Shown here: positions 7,715 to 16,454 of the stretch, one piece after another
How positions within the stretch are numbered: the first letter of the stretch is position 1
Layout of the letters: every line of letters starts with the position of its first letter
Origin: CAVQNQ01 sp963714205
GTDB taxonomy: Bacteria > Acidobacteriota > Terriglobia > Bryobacterales > Bryobacteraceae
NCBI GenBank assembly: GCA_963714205.1
Contig: CAVQNQ010000002.1
Location: 1,364,001-1,428,000 of the forward strand
Direction of reading: 5' to 3'
Length of the DNA stretch: 64,000 nucleotides
Translations under genes and position numbers: made by a program
Notes under the pieces: generated by a model
What the model saw: only the letters and a program-made list of their open reading frames with translations
The model's database searches: none
Told to the model about the DNA's origin: nothing

Positions 7715-9580
7715 ATGAATTTCCCGATTGCCGCGATCCTTTGTGGATTTGCGGTGGCGCCGCTCGTGTATTCGGCCGAAACGGCCCCGTCCCGTCCCAA
7801 ACCTGGAAAACCCGAGATCATGCGGCTCGCCGAGCTCAAGCCCGGCATGAAAGGCACGGCTTGGACCGTTTTCCAGGGCACTGAACCCGAGCCGATCCCC
7901 ATTGAAATCATCGGCGTCATGAGGAACGCCTGGGGACCCAAACAGGACATCATCCTGGCCAAAATGGGCGGTAAAGCCGTGCGCACCAACGTGGCGGGCG
8001 GGATGAGCGGCAGCCCGGTGTATATCGATGGCAAGCTGGTGGGAGCGGTGGCGCTGCGGCTGAGCGTCTTCTCACCGGATGCCGTCTGCGGGATCACACC
8101 CATCGAGCTGATGCTGGAGATCAATGACCTGGATCGCTCCCGTCCCGAGGATGCGCGCACGCCCGATAAGCTCAGGGCCAGCCAGCGCGAAGTCGCGGTG
8201 CCGGGCGAGTTGCTGGGCCAACTGGTGGCGGCCGGCAGCGGCAGTTTGCCCCCGCAGATGCCCATGATGGTGCCGATCGAATCTCCCCTGGTGCTTTCCG
8301 GCTTTACCGACGCCACCCTCGGCGCATTCGGGCCGCTGTTCCAGCAGTTGGGCATCAGCGCCGTGCAGGGAGGGGCGGCCACCGGCAGCGCGCTCCACAC
8401 CAACCAGCCGGCGGCCGGGTGGGAGCATTCCCTGAATCCCGGGGAGACCGTCGCGGGGGTGCTGGTGGATGGCGACATGAGCGTGAGCGGACTGGGCACG
8501 GTGACGTACAACGACGGCAAGCGCGTGCTGGCCTTCGGCCATTCCTTCTTCAACCTGGGCCCTGTGACTATGCCCATGAGCAAGGGCGAAGTGCTCATGA
8601 CCCTGGCTTCGAGCTTCCAGCCAAACAAGATGGCCAACGCCACCGAGATCGTGGGAGCGCTGCACCAGGACCGGCATAGCGGCATCATGGGCGTGCTGGG
8701 CGCCGGGAGCGACATGATTCCGGTGACCATGAAAGTGCGTTCGCTCGACGAGAAGGACGCCGTCCGGGGTGAGAAGGATTTCCACTTCAACGTCTTCGTG
8801 CAGCAGAAGTGGACGCCTTACCTGATGATGCTGACCCTGTTCAACTCGCTCTCGGAGATGAACGAGTTCGCCGACGAAGCCACCTACCGGCTGAGCGGGA
8901 AGGTGGAAATGGGCGGCCAATCGAATATCTCGCTCTCCACCATGCAGGCCTCCGGCGAACTGCCCATGCCGGCGCCCATGGTGCTGGCGGGCTGGTTCGC
9001 CGATAAGTTCAACCGCCTGTATCTGAACAACGTGAATACGCCCGACGTGAAGCGCGTGGATGTGACAGTGGACCTGCTGCCGGAGCGCCGCGTGGCCTCC
9101 ATCGAGAACGCCTGGGTGGCCAATCCCGATGTTCGGCCGGGCGACGAGGTGGCGGTCAAGGTGTTCCTGCGGCCCTACCGCGGCGAGCGCATCCAGCGCG
9201 ATCTGAAGGTGAAGATCCCCGACGGGCTGGCCAAGGGCGACCACCGCATCCTGCTGAGCGACGCCGATACGTTAAACCGCATGCAGAACATGGCGGGCAT
9301 GATGAACCACTACATGGACCTGCCGGAGACGGTTTCCCTGCTCAACCAGGAGCGCACCAATAACAAGGTGTACGTCTCGCTGGTGGAGAGCAGCCCGACC
9401 GCGTACTACGACGATAAGACGCTGCCCAGCCTGCCATCCTCGGTGCTGAATGTGATGCAGGCGGGGCGCGTCGCGAACCGTTCGCTGTTCACCTCGCCGG
9501 AGACGGCCTCCGAGCAGATGGCGCTGCCCTTCGATTACGTGGTGACGGGCAGTTACTCGCTTCGCATCCACGTGAAATAA
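7715..9580 (+). CDS. Secreted SpoIVB-type (S55) serine peptidase-like protein
   Basis: 621 residues from the ATG at 7715. That start is preceded by an AGGAACTGGAG ribosome site and encodes a signal peptide (FPIAAILCGFAVAPLVYSA). The S55 core is seen at GGMSGSPVYIDGKLVGAVA (about residues 95-113); the Ser of SGSP is the expected nucleophile. Other family stretches include DGKRVLAFGHSFFNLGP, where the HS may supply a catalytic His. The C-terminal half is beta-rich without clear repeats. In spore formers SpoIVB cleaves SpoIVFA; here there is no spore gene, so it is an extracytoplasmic peptidase of unknown target. It heads an operon with the beta-propeller gene 20 nt downstream. Confidence 0.75.
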   Translation: MNFPIAAILCGFAVAPLVYSAETAPSRPKPGKPEIMRLAELKPGMKGTAWTVFQGTEPEPIPIEIIGVMRNAWGPKQDIILAKMGGKAVRTNVAGGMSGSPVYIDGKLVGAVALRLSVFSPDAVCGITPIELMLEINDLDRSRPEDARTPDKLRASQREVAVPGELLGQLVAAGSGSLPPQMPMMVPIESPLVLSGFTDATLGAFGPLFQQLGISAVQGGAATGSALHTNQPAAGWEHSLNPGETVAGVLVDGDMSVSGLGTVTYNDGKRVLAFGHSFFNLGPVTMPMSKGEVLMTLASSFQPNKMANATEIVGALHQDRHSGIMGVLGAGSDMIPVTMKVRSLDEKDAVRGEKDFHFNVFVQQKWTPYLMMLTLFNSLSEMNEFADEATYRLSGKVEMGGQSNISLSTMQASGELPMPAPMVLAGWFADKFNRLYLNNVNTPDVKRVDVTVDLLPERRVASIENAWVANPDVRPGDEVAVKVFLRPYRGERIQRDLKVKIPDGLAKGDHRILLSDADTLNRMQNMAGMMNHYMDLPETVSLLNQERTNNKVYVSLVESSPTAYYDDKTLPSLPSSVLNVMQAGRVANRSLFTSPETASEQMALPFDYVVTGSYSLRIHVK

Positions 9581-9600
9581 GGGCACGGATTCACTCGACA

Positions 9601-11859
9601 ATGAAGAAATTTTTGACACGGCCGCGAGTTTTCGCGGCCCTCCTGCTGGCGGTATCGGCTCTGGAAGGCGGGCAAACCCGCACCTGGACGCAGAGCGATT
9701 ACGAGGAATTCGAGAGGGGCATCATCAAGAACCTCTCGGTGCGGAGCGACGGCCTGTTGACCCTGGCGCCGCGCTCGGTGGAGCTGTTCGATACCGCCTC
9801 CTCCTACCTGTGGGCGCTGGCGCGGGATTCCAAAGGCAATCTGTACGCAGGCGGCGGCACCGGCGCCAAACTCTATCGCATCCCGCCGGACGGCAAGGGT
9901 AAGCTCTTCGCCAGTTTGGAAGGCTTGCAGATCCAGGCCCTGGCCGTGGATTCGAAAGACCGCGTGTACGCCGCCACCTCGCCGGATGGGAAGGTCTATC
10001 GCGTCTCGGCCGCCGGCAAGCCGGAAGTTTTCTACGACCCCAAGACGAAGTACATCTGGGCGCTGGCCACCGACGGCCAGGGAGACCTGCTGGTGGCTAC
10101 CGGAGATCCCGGCGAGATCCACCGCGTGACCCCCGACGGCAAAGGTAAGGCGATCTACAAGAGCGACGAGACGCACGTGCGCTCCCTGACGCTGGACGCA
10201 CAGGACAACATCATTGCGGGGACCGAGCCGGGCGGCCTGGTGGTGCGGGTTTCGCCGGCCGGCGAAGGCTTCGTGCTCTACCAGATGTCCAAACGGGAAG
10301 TGACCGCCGTGGCGGTGGCGCGCGATGGCACCATCTACGCAGCCGCCGTGGGGAACAAGCAGGGCGGCGGGCCTTCCGGCCCCTCCGCGCCGCTGGCCCT
10401 TCCCGCGCCGATCGTGGCGGCTACGGCAACCGTGAACCCTCCCGGAACGGTCGCGCCGGTTCCCAGCCCCCGTCCCTCCGCGCCTCCGCCCAGCTCGCTC
10501 GCTCCGGCGGGCGTGAATGGCGGGAGCGAAGTTTATGCCATCGACCGGAACGGAACCCCGCGGCGGGTCTGGAACAGCGCTCAGGACGTAGTCTACGCCA
10601 TAGCCTTCGACGCCGCGGGCCGTCCCTTGCTGGGCGCCGGAAACCGCGGGAACGTGTACCGGATCGAATCGCCAGTTCTGTACACCGCGCTGCTCACCAT
10701 GCCCTCGACGCAGATCACCGCGTTTGGGACCGGCAGCGACGGGCGGCTGTACGCGGCCACCGGAAACGTAGGCAAGGTGTACGAAATCGGCCCGGGCCTG
10801 GAAAAAGAAGGCACCCTCGAGAGCGACGTGTTCGATGCCGCCATGCATTCGCTGTGGGGCCGTCTCACATTCGAGGCGAGTCTCAACGGCGGGCAGGTAG
10901 CCATCGCGGCGCGCAGCGGCAACCTGGATGTGCCGCGCACGAACTGGAGCCCCTGGGCTCCGCTGGCGACGTTCACTTCCGGGCCGAGCCCGGCGGTCGA
11001 CAAGGGCGGGCGCGTGACTTCTCCGGCGGCGCGCTTCGTGCAATGGCGCGCCACTCTGACAGCCGCCGCGGACGGCCGCTCGCCGGAAGTGGAAGAGGTG
11101 GATTTGGCGTATCTGCCGGACAACGTCGAGCCGCGCATCGACGAAATCGAAATCACGCCGCCGAATTACAGATTCCCCTCGCCCACGATTTCTCCGCTGA
11201 CCTTCTTGCAGGCTCCTTCGCAATCGCTGACGCTGCCGCCTCTGGGCCGGCGCCCCGCGTCGAGCGGGCCTTCCTCGCCCAGCGAAAGCGCCACCACTAC
11301 CCCCACCATGCAGTTCGCTAAAGGCTTTTTGGGCGCGCGCTGGGTGGCCTCCGATCCCAACGGCGATTCGCTGGTCTATACCGTTGAGATCCGCGGCACG
11401 AACGAGACCGAGTGGAAGCCGCTCAAGGAAAAGCTGCCCGAGAAGTATCTCTCGTGGGATTCGACGGCTTTCCCGGATGGTGAGCACCGTCTGCGGATCA
11501 CGGCCTCCGACGCGCCCTCGAATCCTCCCGGGCAGGCGCTGGCGGCCAGCCTGGAGAGCGACCCGTTCATAATCGACAACACTCCGCCCCAGATCAGCGG
11601 CCTCGCCGCCACCCGCAACGCCGGCAAACTTACGGTGCGCTGGCACGCCGCCGACGCGCTGAATAACCTGAGCAAAGCCGAATATTCGCTCGATGGCGGC
11701 GATTGGACAATGGTGGCGCCGGTCACCAAACTTTCCGATGCGCCCGAGCTGGATTACGAGCTGGCGCTCGACGCGCCGGCCGGAGAGCACACCATCGCCG
11801 TGCGGGTATCGGACGAATACGATAACGTGGGCATCGCGAAGATAGTGTGCCGCCAGTGA
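9601..11859 (+). CDS. Secreted beta-propeller (NHL/SMP-30-like) protein
   Basis: 752 residues with an N-terminal signal (FAALLLAVSALEGG). Residues about 60-260 hold repeated blades of the type SKGNLYAGG..AKLYRI, SKDRVYAAT..KVYRV and GDLLVAT..EIHRV. A Pro/Ala/Ser-rich linker (about 260-310) follows, then further blades (PLLGAGNRGNVYRI, LYAATGNVGKVYEI) and C-terminal Ig/fibronectin-like beta domains. The blades likely form a protein- or ligand-binding propeller outside the cytoplasm. It is co-oriented with and close to the S55 peptidase gene upstream and dinB 4 nt downstream. Function unknown; surface binding is an inference. Confidence 0.65.
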   Translation: MKKFLTRPRVFAALLLAVSALEGGQTRTWTQSDYEEFERGIIKNLSVRSDGLLTLAPRSVELFDTASSYLWALARDSKGNLYAGGGTGAKLYRIPPDGKGKLFASLEGLQIQALAVDSKDRVYAATSPDGKVYRVSAAGKPEVFYDPKTKYIWALATDGQGDLLVATGDPGEIHRVTPDGKGKAIYKSDETHVRSLTLDAQDNIIAGTEPGGLVVRVSPAGEGFVLYQMSKREVTAVAVARDGTIYAAAVGNKQGGGPSGPSAPLALPAPIVAATATVNPPGTVAPVPSPRPSAPPPSSLAPAGVNGGSEVYAIDRNGTPRRVWNSAQDVVYAIAFDAAGRPLLGAGNRGNVYRIESPVLYTALLTMPSTQITAFGTGSDGRLYAATGNVGKVYEIGPGLEKEGTLESDVFDAAMHSLWGRLTFEASLNGGQVAIAARSGNLDVPRTNWSPWAPLATFTSGPSPAVDKGGRVTSPAARFVQWRATLTAAADGRSPEVEEVDLAYLPDNVEPRIDEIEITPPNYRFPSPTISPLTFLQAPSQSLTLPPLGRRPASSGPSSPSESATTTPTMQFAKGFLGARWVASDPNGDSLVYTVEIRGTNETEWKPLKEKLPEKYLSWDSTAFPDGEHRLRITASDAPSNPPGQALAASLESDPFIIDNTPPQISGLAATRNAGKLTVRWHAADALNNLSKAEYSLDGGDWTMVAPVTKLSDAPELDYELALDAPAGEHTIAVRVSDEYDNVGIAKIVCRQ

Positions 11860-11863
11860 CCGA

Positions 11864-13096
11864 ATGCGCACCTACTTCCACGTCGACATGGATGCCTTCT
11901 TCGTCTCCGTGGAAGAACTGTACGACCCTTCGCTTAAAGGCAAGCCCGTGGTGGTTGGCGGGCGTCCCAACGAACGCGGCGTAGTTTCGGCGGCCTCTTA
12001 TGCCGCGCGCAAGTTCGGCGTCCATTCGGCGCTGCCCCTGCGCACGGCCTACAAACTTTGCCCGCAAGCCATCTTCGTGGAGGGCCACCCGGAGCGCTAT
12101 CGCGACTACTCGCATAAGGTCTTCGCCGTTTTCGAGAGCTTCTCACCGCTCGTGGAGATGGCTTCCGTGGATGAAGCCTACCTCGATATGACGGGAACGG
12201 CGCGGCTGCACGGTCCGCCCATGCACGCCGCGCACCGCCTGCACGAACGCGTCAAGGCCGCTACGGGTCTGAACTGCTCGGTGGGCATCGCGGCGGCGCG
12301 GATGGTGGCCAAGATCGCCTCGGACCAGGCCAAGCCTAACGGCGTCCTGTGGGTCATCCCAGGCCGAGAGGCGGATTTCCTGGCTCCCCTCGACGTCCGC
12401 AAGGTACCCGGCGTGGGCAAGGTCGCCGAGCGGCAGCTTCACGCTCTGGGCATCCGCAAAGTCGGCGATCTGCGCACGCTGGATGACGACTTTCTGGAGC
12501 GGCGCTTCGGTAAGTGGGGGATGGCGCTGGCCGGGAAGGCGCGCGGCCTGGATGCGGGCGGCTGGTTCGATCACGAAGTGGGCGCCGAAGCCGGGCCGAA
12601 ATCCATCAGCCACGAACATACCTTTTCCGAAGACACGGCCGACCGGGCTCGCCTCGAAGCCACCCTGACGCGCCTCTGCGAGATGGTCGGACGGCGGCTG
12701 CGCGAACACGGTCTGGCGGCCCGGACCATCCAGCTTAAGCTGCGCTACCAGGATTTCTCCACCATCACCCGCGCGCATTCGATGGAGCGCGCCACCCAGC
12801 TCGATACCGAGCTGTTGGAGGATATTCGCGCGCTGTTCCGGGCCAACTGGAATGGGAGCGCCGTGCGCCTGCTGGGTGTGCACGCTTCCTCCTGGGCCCC
12901 CGGCGCCGCGCAAATGGACCTGATGGACGAGGCCGCTCACGAGCGCTGGCAGCGCACCCTGGAAGCCGCCGACCGCCTGCGCGACCGCTTCGGCGAATCC
13001 GCCGTCGGGCTGGCCGCCGGGCTGCGCGGCTCTTTCCGCGAGCGCACCCACGAGAACCCCGCCGGATTACCGGGTAAAGAGCCGAAGCCGCGATAG
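11864..13096 (+). CDS. dinB: DNA polymerase IV (Y family)
   Basis: 410-residue translesion polymerase. Catalytic signatures are intact: FHVDMDAFFVSVE (first metal Asp), SVDEAYLDMTG (catalytic Asp-Glu), YAARKFGV finger region, GIAAARMVAKIASDQAKPNG, and the helix-hairpin-helix VPGVGKVAERQLHALGI. The little-finger domain spans about residues 240-350. It follows the propeller gene by 4 nt, which implies co-transcription, an unusual partner for dinB. Confidence 0.93.
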   Translation: MRTYFHVDMDAFFVSVEELYDPSLKGKPVVVGGRPNERGVVSAASYAARKFGVHSALPLRTAYKLCPQAIFVEGHPERYRDYSHKVFAVFESFSPLVEMASVDEAYLDMTGTARLHGPPMHAAHRLHERVKAATGLNCSVGIAAARMVAKIASDQAKPNGVLWVIPGREADFLAPLDVRKVPGVGKVAERQLHALGIRKVGDLRTLDDDFLERRFGKWGMALAGKARGLDAGGWFDHEVGAEAGPKSISHEHTFSEDTADRARLEATLTRLCEMVGRRLREHGLAARTIQLKLRYQDFSTITRAHSMERATQLDTELLEDIRALFRANWNGSAVRLLGVHASSWAPGAAQMDLMDEAAHERWQRTLEAADRLRDRFGESAVGLAAGLRGSFRERTHENPAGLPGKEPKPR

Positions 13097-13143
13097 CGAA
13101 GCCGGGTGTTTCGGGTTGCTATCATAGGCCCATAGCGTCGAAT

Positions 13144-14013
13144 ATGACTCCGGCCCGTAAAGCGCAATTGCCGTGGGCCCAGATCGCGTGGTTCGGGGCG
13201 CTGGCCCTGGTCTGCTACGCGCCTGTCCTGGCTCGCCTGGTGCGCCAGTGGGCCACCGACGACGACATGAGCCACGGCTTCTTCGTGCCGCTCATCGCCG
13301 CCTTCATCGTGTGGCAGCGCCGCGAGGAGCTGGCGGCTATCAAGCCGCGCCCCAACTGGTGGGGCCTGGTGGTGGTGCTGTATGGGGCATTCCAGCTTCT
13401 GGTGGCCACCTTGGGCGCGGAGCTTTCGATGGCCCGCGCGGCCTTCGTTATCACGCTGATCGGTTCCGTCTGGCTGCTGGGCGGCACCCTGATGCTGCGC
13501 AAACTGGCGTTCCCCCTCTTCCTGCTGTTCTTCATGGTTCCCATCCCCGCGGTGATTTATAACCGCATCACCTTTCCTCTGCAGCTGCTGGCCAGCCGCC
13601 TGGCGGCCGACGCGCTCACCCTGCTCTCCATACCGGTGCTGCGCGAGGGCAACATTCTCGAGCTGCCCAACCAGCTACTTTCGGTAGTGGAGGCGTGCAG
13701 CGGCATCCGCTCTCTGCTCTCGTTGACGTTCCTTTCGCTGGTCTACGGCTACTTCTTCGAGAGGCGCGCATGGTTGAGGGTGGTGCTGTTCGTCGCGACC
13801 GTTCCCATCGCCATCGTGGCCAACGGCAGCCGCGTGACGCTTACCGGAGTGCTCACGCAAATCAATCCGGACCTGGCCGAAGGCTTTTTTCACAGCGCGT
13901 CGGGATGGGTGATCTTCATGGTGGCGCTGGGAATTCTGGTGGCCTTCCACCGCCTCATGGCGAGGGCGAGCGGTTTTGTGTCGCGGAGAAAAGCGCATGC
14001 GCTTCCTCAATAG
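13144..14013 (+). CDS. Exosortase (membrane cysteine transpeptidase)
   Basis: 289 residues and about eight membrane helices. The exosortase catalytic residues are all visible: Cys in VVEACSGIRSLLSL, Arg in VANGSRVTLTG, and His in GFFHSASGWVIF. Exosortases cut C-terminal PEP-CTERM-like signals and hand the protein on to exopolysaccharide or the outer surface. The next gene encodes EpsI and overlaps by 17 nt. A TATCAT box at 13120-13125 precedes the start. No PEP-CTERM protein was seen in this window, so the substrates must be elsewhere. Confidence 0.9.
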   Translation: MTPARKAQLPWAQIAWFGALALVCYAPVLARLVRQWATDDDMSHGFFVPLIAAFIVWQRREELAAIKPRPNWWGLVVVLYGAFQLLVATLGAELSMARAAFVITLIGSVWLLGGTLMLRKLAFPLFLLFFMVPIPAVIYNRITFPLQLLASRLAADALTLLSIPVLREGNILELPNQLLSVVEACSGIRSLLSLTFLSLVYGYFFERRAWLRVVLFVATVPIAIVANGSRVTLTGVLTQINPDLAEGFFHSASGWVIFMVALGILVAFHRLMARASGFVSRRKAHALPQ

Positions 14014-14653
14014 CCGGTACGCCGCCGTTCTGACCATAGTCCTGCTGCTTCAGGCGGGGGCTTATTACGCGGTGGCGTCGCGCCCCGAGCAAACCCCCAA
14101 CGTTGCGCCTCTATCGCTGTTTCCCACCGCGATCGGCGAATGGCATATGGCCCGCGACTACCCCATCGAACCGGACGTCCAGGAAGTTCTCAAAGCGGAC
14201 GACACTCTGAACCGGGCCTATATCGGCGGCGCTCAGAGCGCGCCCATTTTCCTGTTCATGGCCTTCTTCAAAACGCAGCGCGCCGGCCAGGCGCCCCACT
14301 CGCCCAAGAACTGCCTCCCCGGCGCCGGTTGGACGCAGGTGGAAAGCGGAACCAAATCCATCGCGGTTCCCGGACGGAACGCACCCATCCTCGTCAACCG
14401 CTTCGTGGTGCAGCTGGGCGACGAGACGAATATCACTCTTTACTGGTATCAAAGTCACGGCCGCGTGATCGCCAGCGAATATGAGGACCGGCTCTGGCTG
14501 ATCGCCGATGCCATCCGTTACAACCGCAGCGATACGGCGCTCGTGAGGGTGTCGGTGCCCGTTCAGGGCCAGGAGTTCGCGAGTGCCGACAAGCTCGGAA
14601 TCGGCTTCATCCAGGCGCTTTTCCCGGAACTGGTCAGACAGTTACCGATATAG
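13997..14653 (+). CDS. EpsI-family exosortase-associated protein
   Basis: 218 residues from the ATG at 13997 (an in-frame TTG exists at 13976, inside the exosortase gene). An N-terminal membrane anchor (YAAVLTIVLLLQAGAYYAV) is followed by the EpsI periplasmic domain. Typical motifs are FPTAIGEWHM, APHSPKNCLPGAGWTQV and NITLYWYQSHGRVIASEY. In other bacteria EpsI acts with exosortase in exopolysaccharide-linked export. Overlap with the exosortase gene shows coupling. Confidence 0.87.
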   Translation: MRFLNSRYAAVLTIVLLLQAGAYYAVASRPEQTPNVAPLSLFPTAIGEWHMARDYPIEPDVQEVLKADDTLNRAYIGGAQSAPIFLFMAFFKTQRAGQAPHSPKNCLPGAGWTQVESGTKSIAVPGRNAPILVNRFVVQLGDETNITLYWYQSHGRVIASEYEDRLWLIADAIRYNRSDTALVRVSVPVQGQEFASADKLGIGFIQALFPELVRQLPI

Positions 14654-14686
14654 TTAACGGGAAGGTGGCAGGCATCTCGATACCCA

Positions 14687-16363
14687 TTGGACGAATCTAT
14701 ACAGGCACCTGCCGCATCGCAAAGGATTTCCCAAGCCAGTGCCTTCGCGCGCGCCAATCTGTTTTACGCTAATCTGTTGCCCCCCAGACGGACCAAGTTG
14801 TCGGGCGCGGCTCGCTCGCTTCGAGTGCTTTACATCGGCGGGGACGGCTACGCCCCCATAGCCGAAGAGCTGCGGAGCGGCGGTTTCGAGCCCGTCTTCG
14901 AGCGCGTCACGGCTGCCCAGGAGCTTCTGCGGGCGCTTGAACAGGAGTGGGATATTGCCATCAGCGACTTCGCCATCGGCGACTTCGGGGCTCTTCAAGC
15001 CTTGCACATCATTCAAGACAAGGCTCTCGACCTGCCGCTGATCGTGGTTTCGGGCACCATTCGAAATGAAGATGTCCTCACGGTTCTGAAGGCCGGCGCG
15101 GCGGACCACCTGATGCGCTCCACGCTCATGCGCCTGAATGCCGCCGTGGAGCGCGAATTGCGCGCGGCCCAGCTTCGCAGCGAGCGGGAGCGCTTGGAGG
15201 AGCAGTTCCGGCAGGCGCAGAAGATGGAAGCCGTGGGCCGCCTGGCCGGCGGCGTGGCCCACGATTTCAATAACCTGCTGACGGTCATCACGGGATACAG
15301 CGACCTGCTGCTGGCCGGCCGCGACCTCAAGGAGAACCAGCGCAGCGCGCTCGAAGAGATCCGCCGCTCGGCCGAGCGCGGAGGCGCGCTCACCCACCAG
15401 TTGCTGGCTTTCAGCCGCCGCCAGCCGCTCGAACCGCGCACGGTGCGGGTTAACGACCTGGTGATCCAGCTCGAGAAGATGCTGCGGCGCCTGATCGGCG
15501 AGGACATCACGCTGGTGACCCTTCCGGCCGCCTCCCAGGACACCGTGGAAGCCGATCCGGGGCGCCTCGAGCAGGTGGTGATGAACCTGGTGGTCAACGC
15601 TCGCGATGCCATGCCGAACGGCGGCAAGCTCACCATCGAAACCGGCGTCGTGCAGCTCGACGAGAGCTTTTCGGCCCGGCAATTGGGCGTCAAGCCCGGC
15701 CGCTACGTGACCCTGTCCATCACCGATACCGGAACCGGAATGGACCAGGAAACCCAGAGCCACCTTTTCGAGCCTTTTTTCACCACCAAGGGACCTGGCC
15801 GCGGCACGGGACTGGGATTAGCCACGGCCTACGGTATCATCCGGCAGAGCGGCGGGGCCATCGGCGTGATGAGCGAAACCGGCAAGGGCACCGCGGTGCG
15901 CATCTATCTTCCCTTGGCCTCCAAGCCGGCGCGCGTGGAACCGGAGAAGCCCGCCGCGCGCGGCTCGATGATGGGAGCGGAGACGATTCTGCTGGTGGAA
16001 GACGAAGCCCGCGTGCGCAAACTAATCGCCGGCGTGCTGGCCTCTCGCGGCTACAAGGTGCTGGAGGCCACGCGCGGCGAGGAAGCCCTGCGGTATTGCA
16101 AGACGCACGTGGGTCCCATCGACCTGGCCGTGGTGGATGTGGTGATGCCCGAGATGAGCGGCCCCGACCTGGCGCGCGAGATCGCGCCGCTGCGCCCCAA
16201 AACCCGCCTGCTGTACATCTCCGGCTACACCGACGAAGCCATCGTGCACCACGGCATTCTGGAATCGGGGGTCGCGTTCCTGCAAAAGCCCTTCCTGCCC
16301 GATGTCCTGGCGCGCAAGGTCCGGGAAGTGCTGGATGCCCGCGGTTCCACGGCCAACGAGTGA
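14687..16363 (+). CDS. Hybrid sensor histidine kinase with N- and C-terminal receiver domains
   Basis: 558 residues. Domain order: a receiver-like domain (about 45-155, with D in the WDIAISDF strand); a HisKA domain with VGRLAGGVAHDFNNLLTVI (phospho-His); an HATPase domain with NLVVNARDAM (N box), DTGTGM (G1) and GTGLGLATAYGII (G2); then a C-terminal receiver (LLVEDEARVRKL, phospho-Asp in LAVVDVVMPEMSG, Lys in FLQKPF). No transmembrane segment, so it is cytosolic. The start is TTG at 14687 with no good ribosome site, so the N-terminus is uncertain. It lies 33 nt after epsI. Confidence 0.87.
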   Translation: MDESIQAPAASQRISQASAFARANLFYANLLPPRRTKLSGAARSLRVLYIGGDGYAPIAEELRSGGFEPVFERVTAAQELLRALEQEWDIAISDFAIGDFGALQALHIIQDKALDLPLIVVSGTIRNEDVLTVLKAGAADHLMRSTLMRLNAAVERELRAAQLRSERERLEEQFRQAQKMEAVGRLAGGVAHDFNNLLTVITGYSDLLLAGRDLKENQRSALEEIRRSAERGGALTHQLLAFSRRQPLEPRTVRVNDLVIQLEKMLRRLIGEDITLVTLPAASQDTVEADPGRLEQVVMNLVVNARDAMPNGGKLTIETGVVQLDESFSARQLGVKPGRYVTLSITDTGTGMDQETQSHLFEPFFTTKGPGRGTGLGLATAYGIIRQSGGAIGVMSETGKGTAVRIYLPLASKPARVEPEKPAARGSMMGAETILLVEDEARVRKLIAGVLASRGYKVLEATRGEEALRYCKTHVGPIDLAVVDVVMPEMSGPDLAREIAPLRPKTRLLYISGYTDEAIVHHGILESGVAFLQKPFLPDVLARKVREVLDARGSTANE

Positions 16364-16412
16364 ATCCGCCCGGTTCTCCGGCAGCCGGGTGGCGATGAAC
16401 CCGCAATTGCCC

Positions 16413-16418
16413 TAAAAT
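16413..16418 (+). promoter_or_regulatory. -10 box (TAAAAT) for DUF362 gene
   Basis: TAAAAT lies 36 nt before the ATG at 16455. A GAGAGG ribosome site stands 8-13 nt before the start, so this message has a conventional leader. Confidence 0.4.
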
Positions 16419-16454
16419 GGAATCCTGCTGCATTCCCGGTTGAGAGGTTGAATT

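Noticed and set aside
10380..10500. Pro/Ala/Ser-rich segment as an inserted repeat or second gene start
   Set aside because: It is in frame and reads as a flexible linker between propeller halves.
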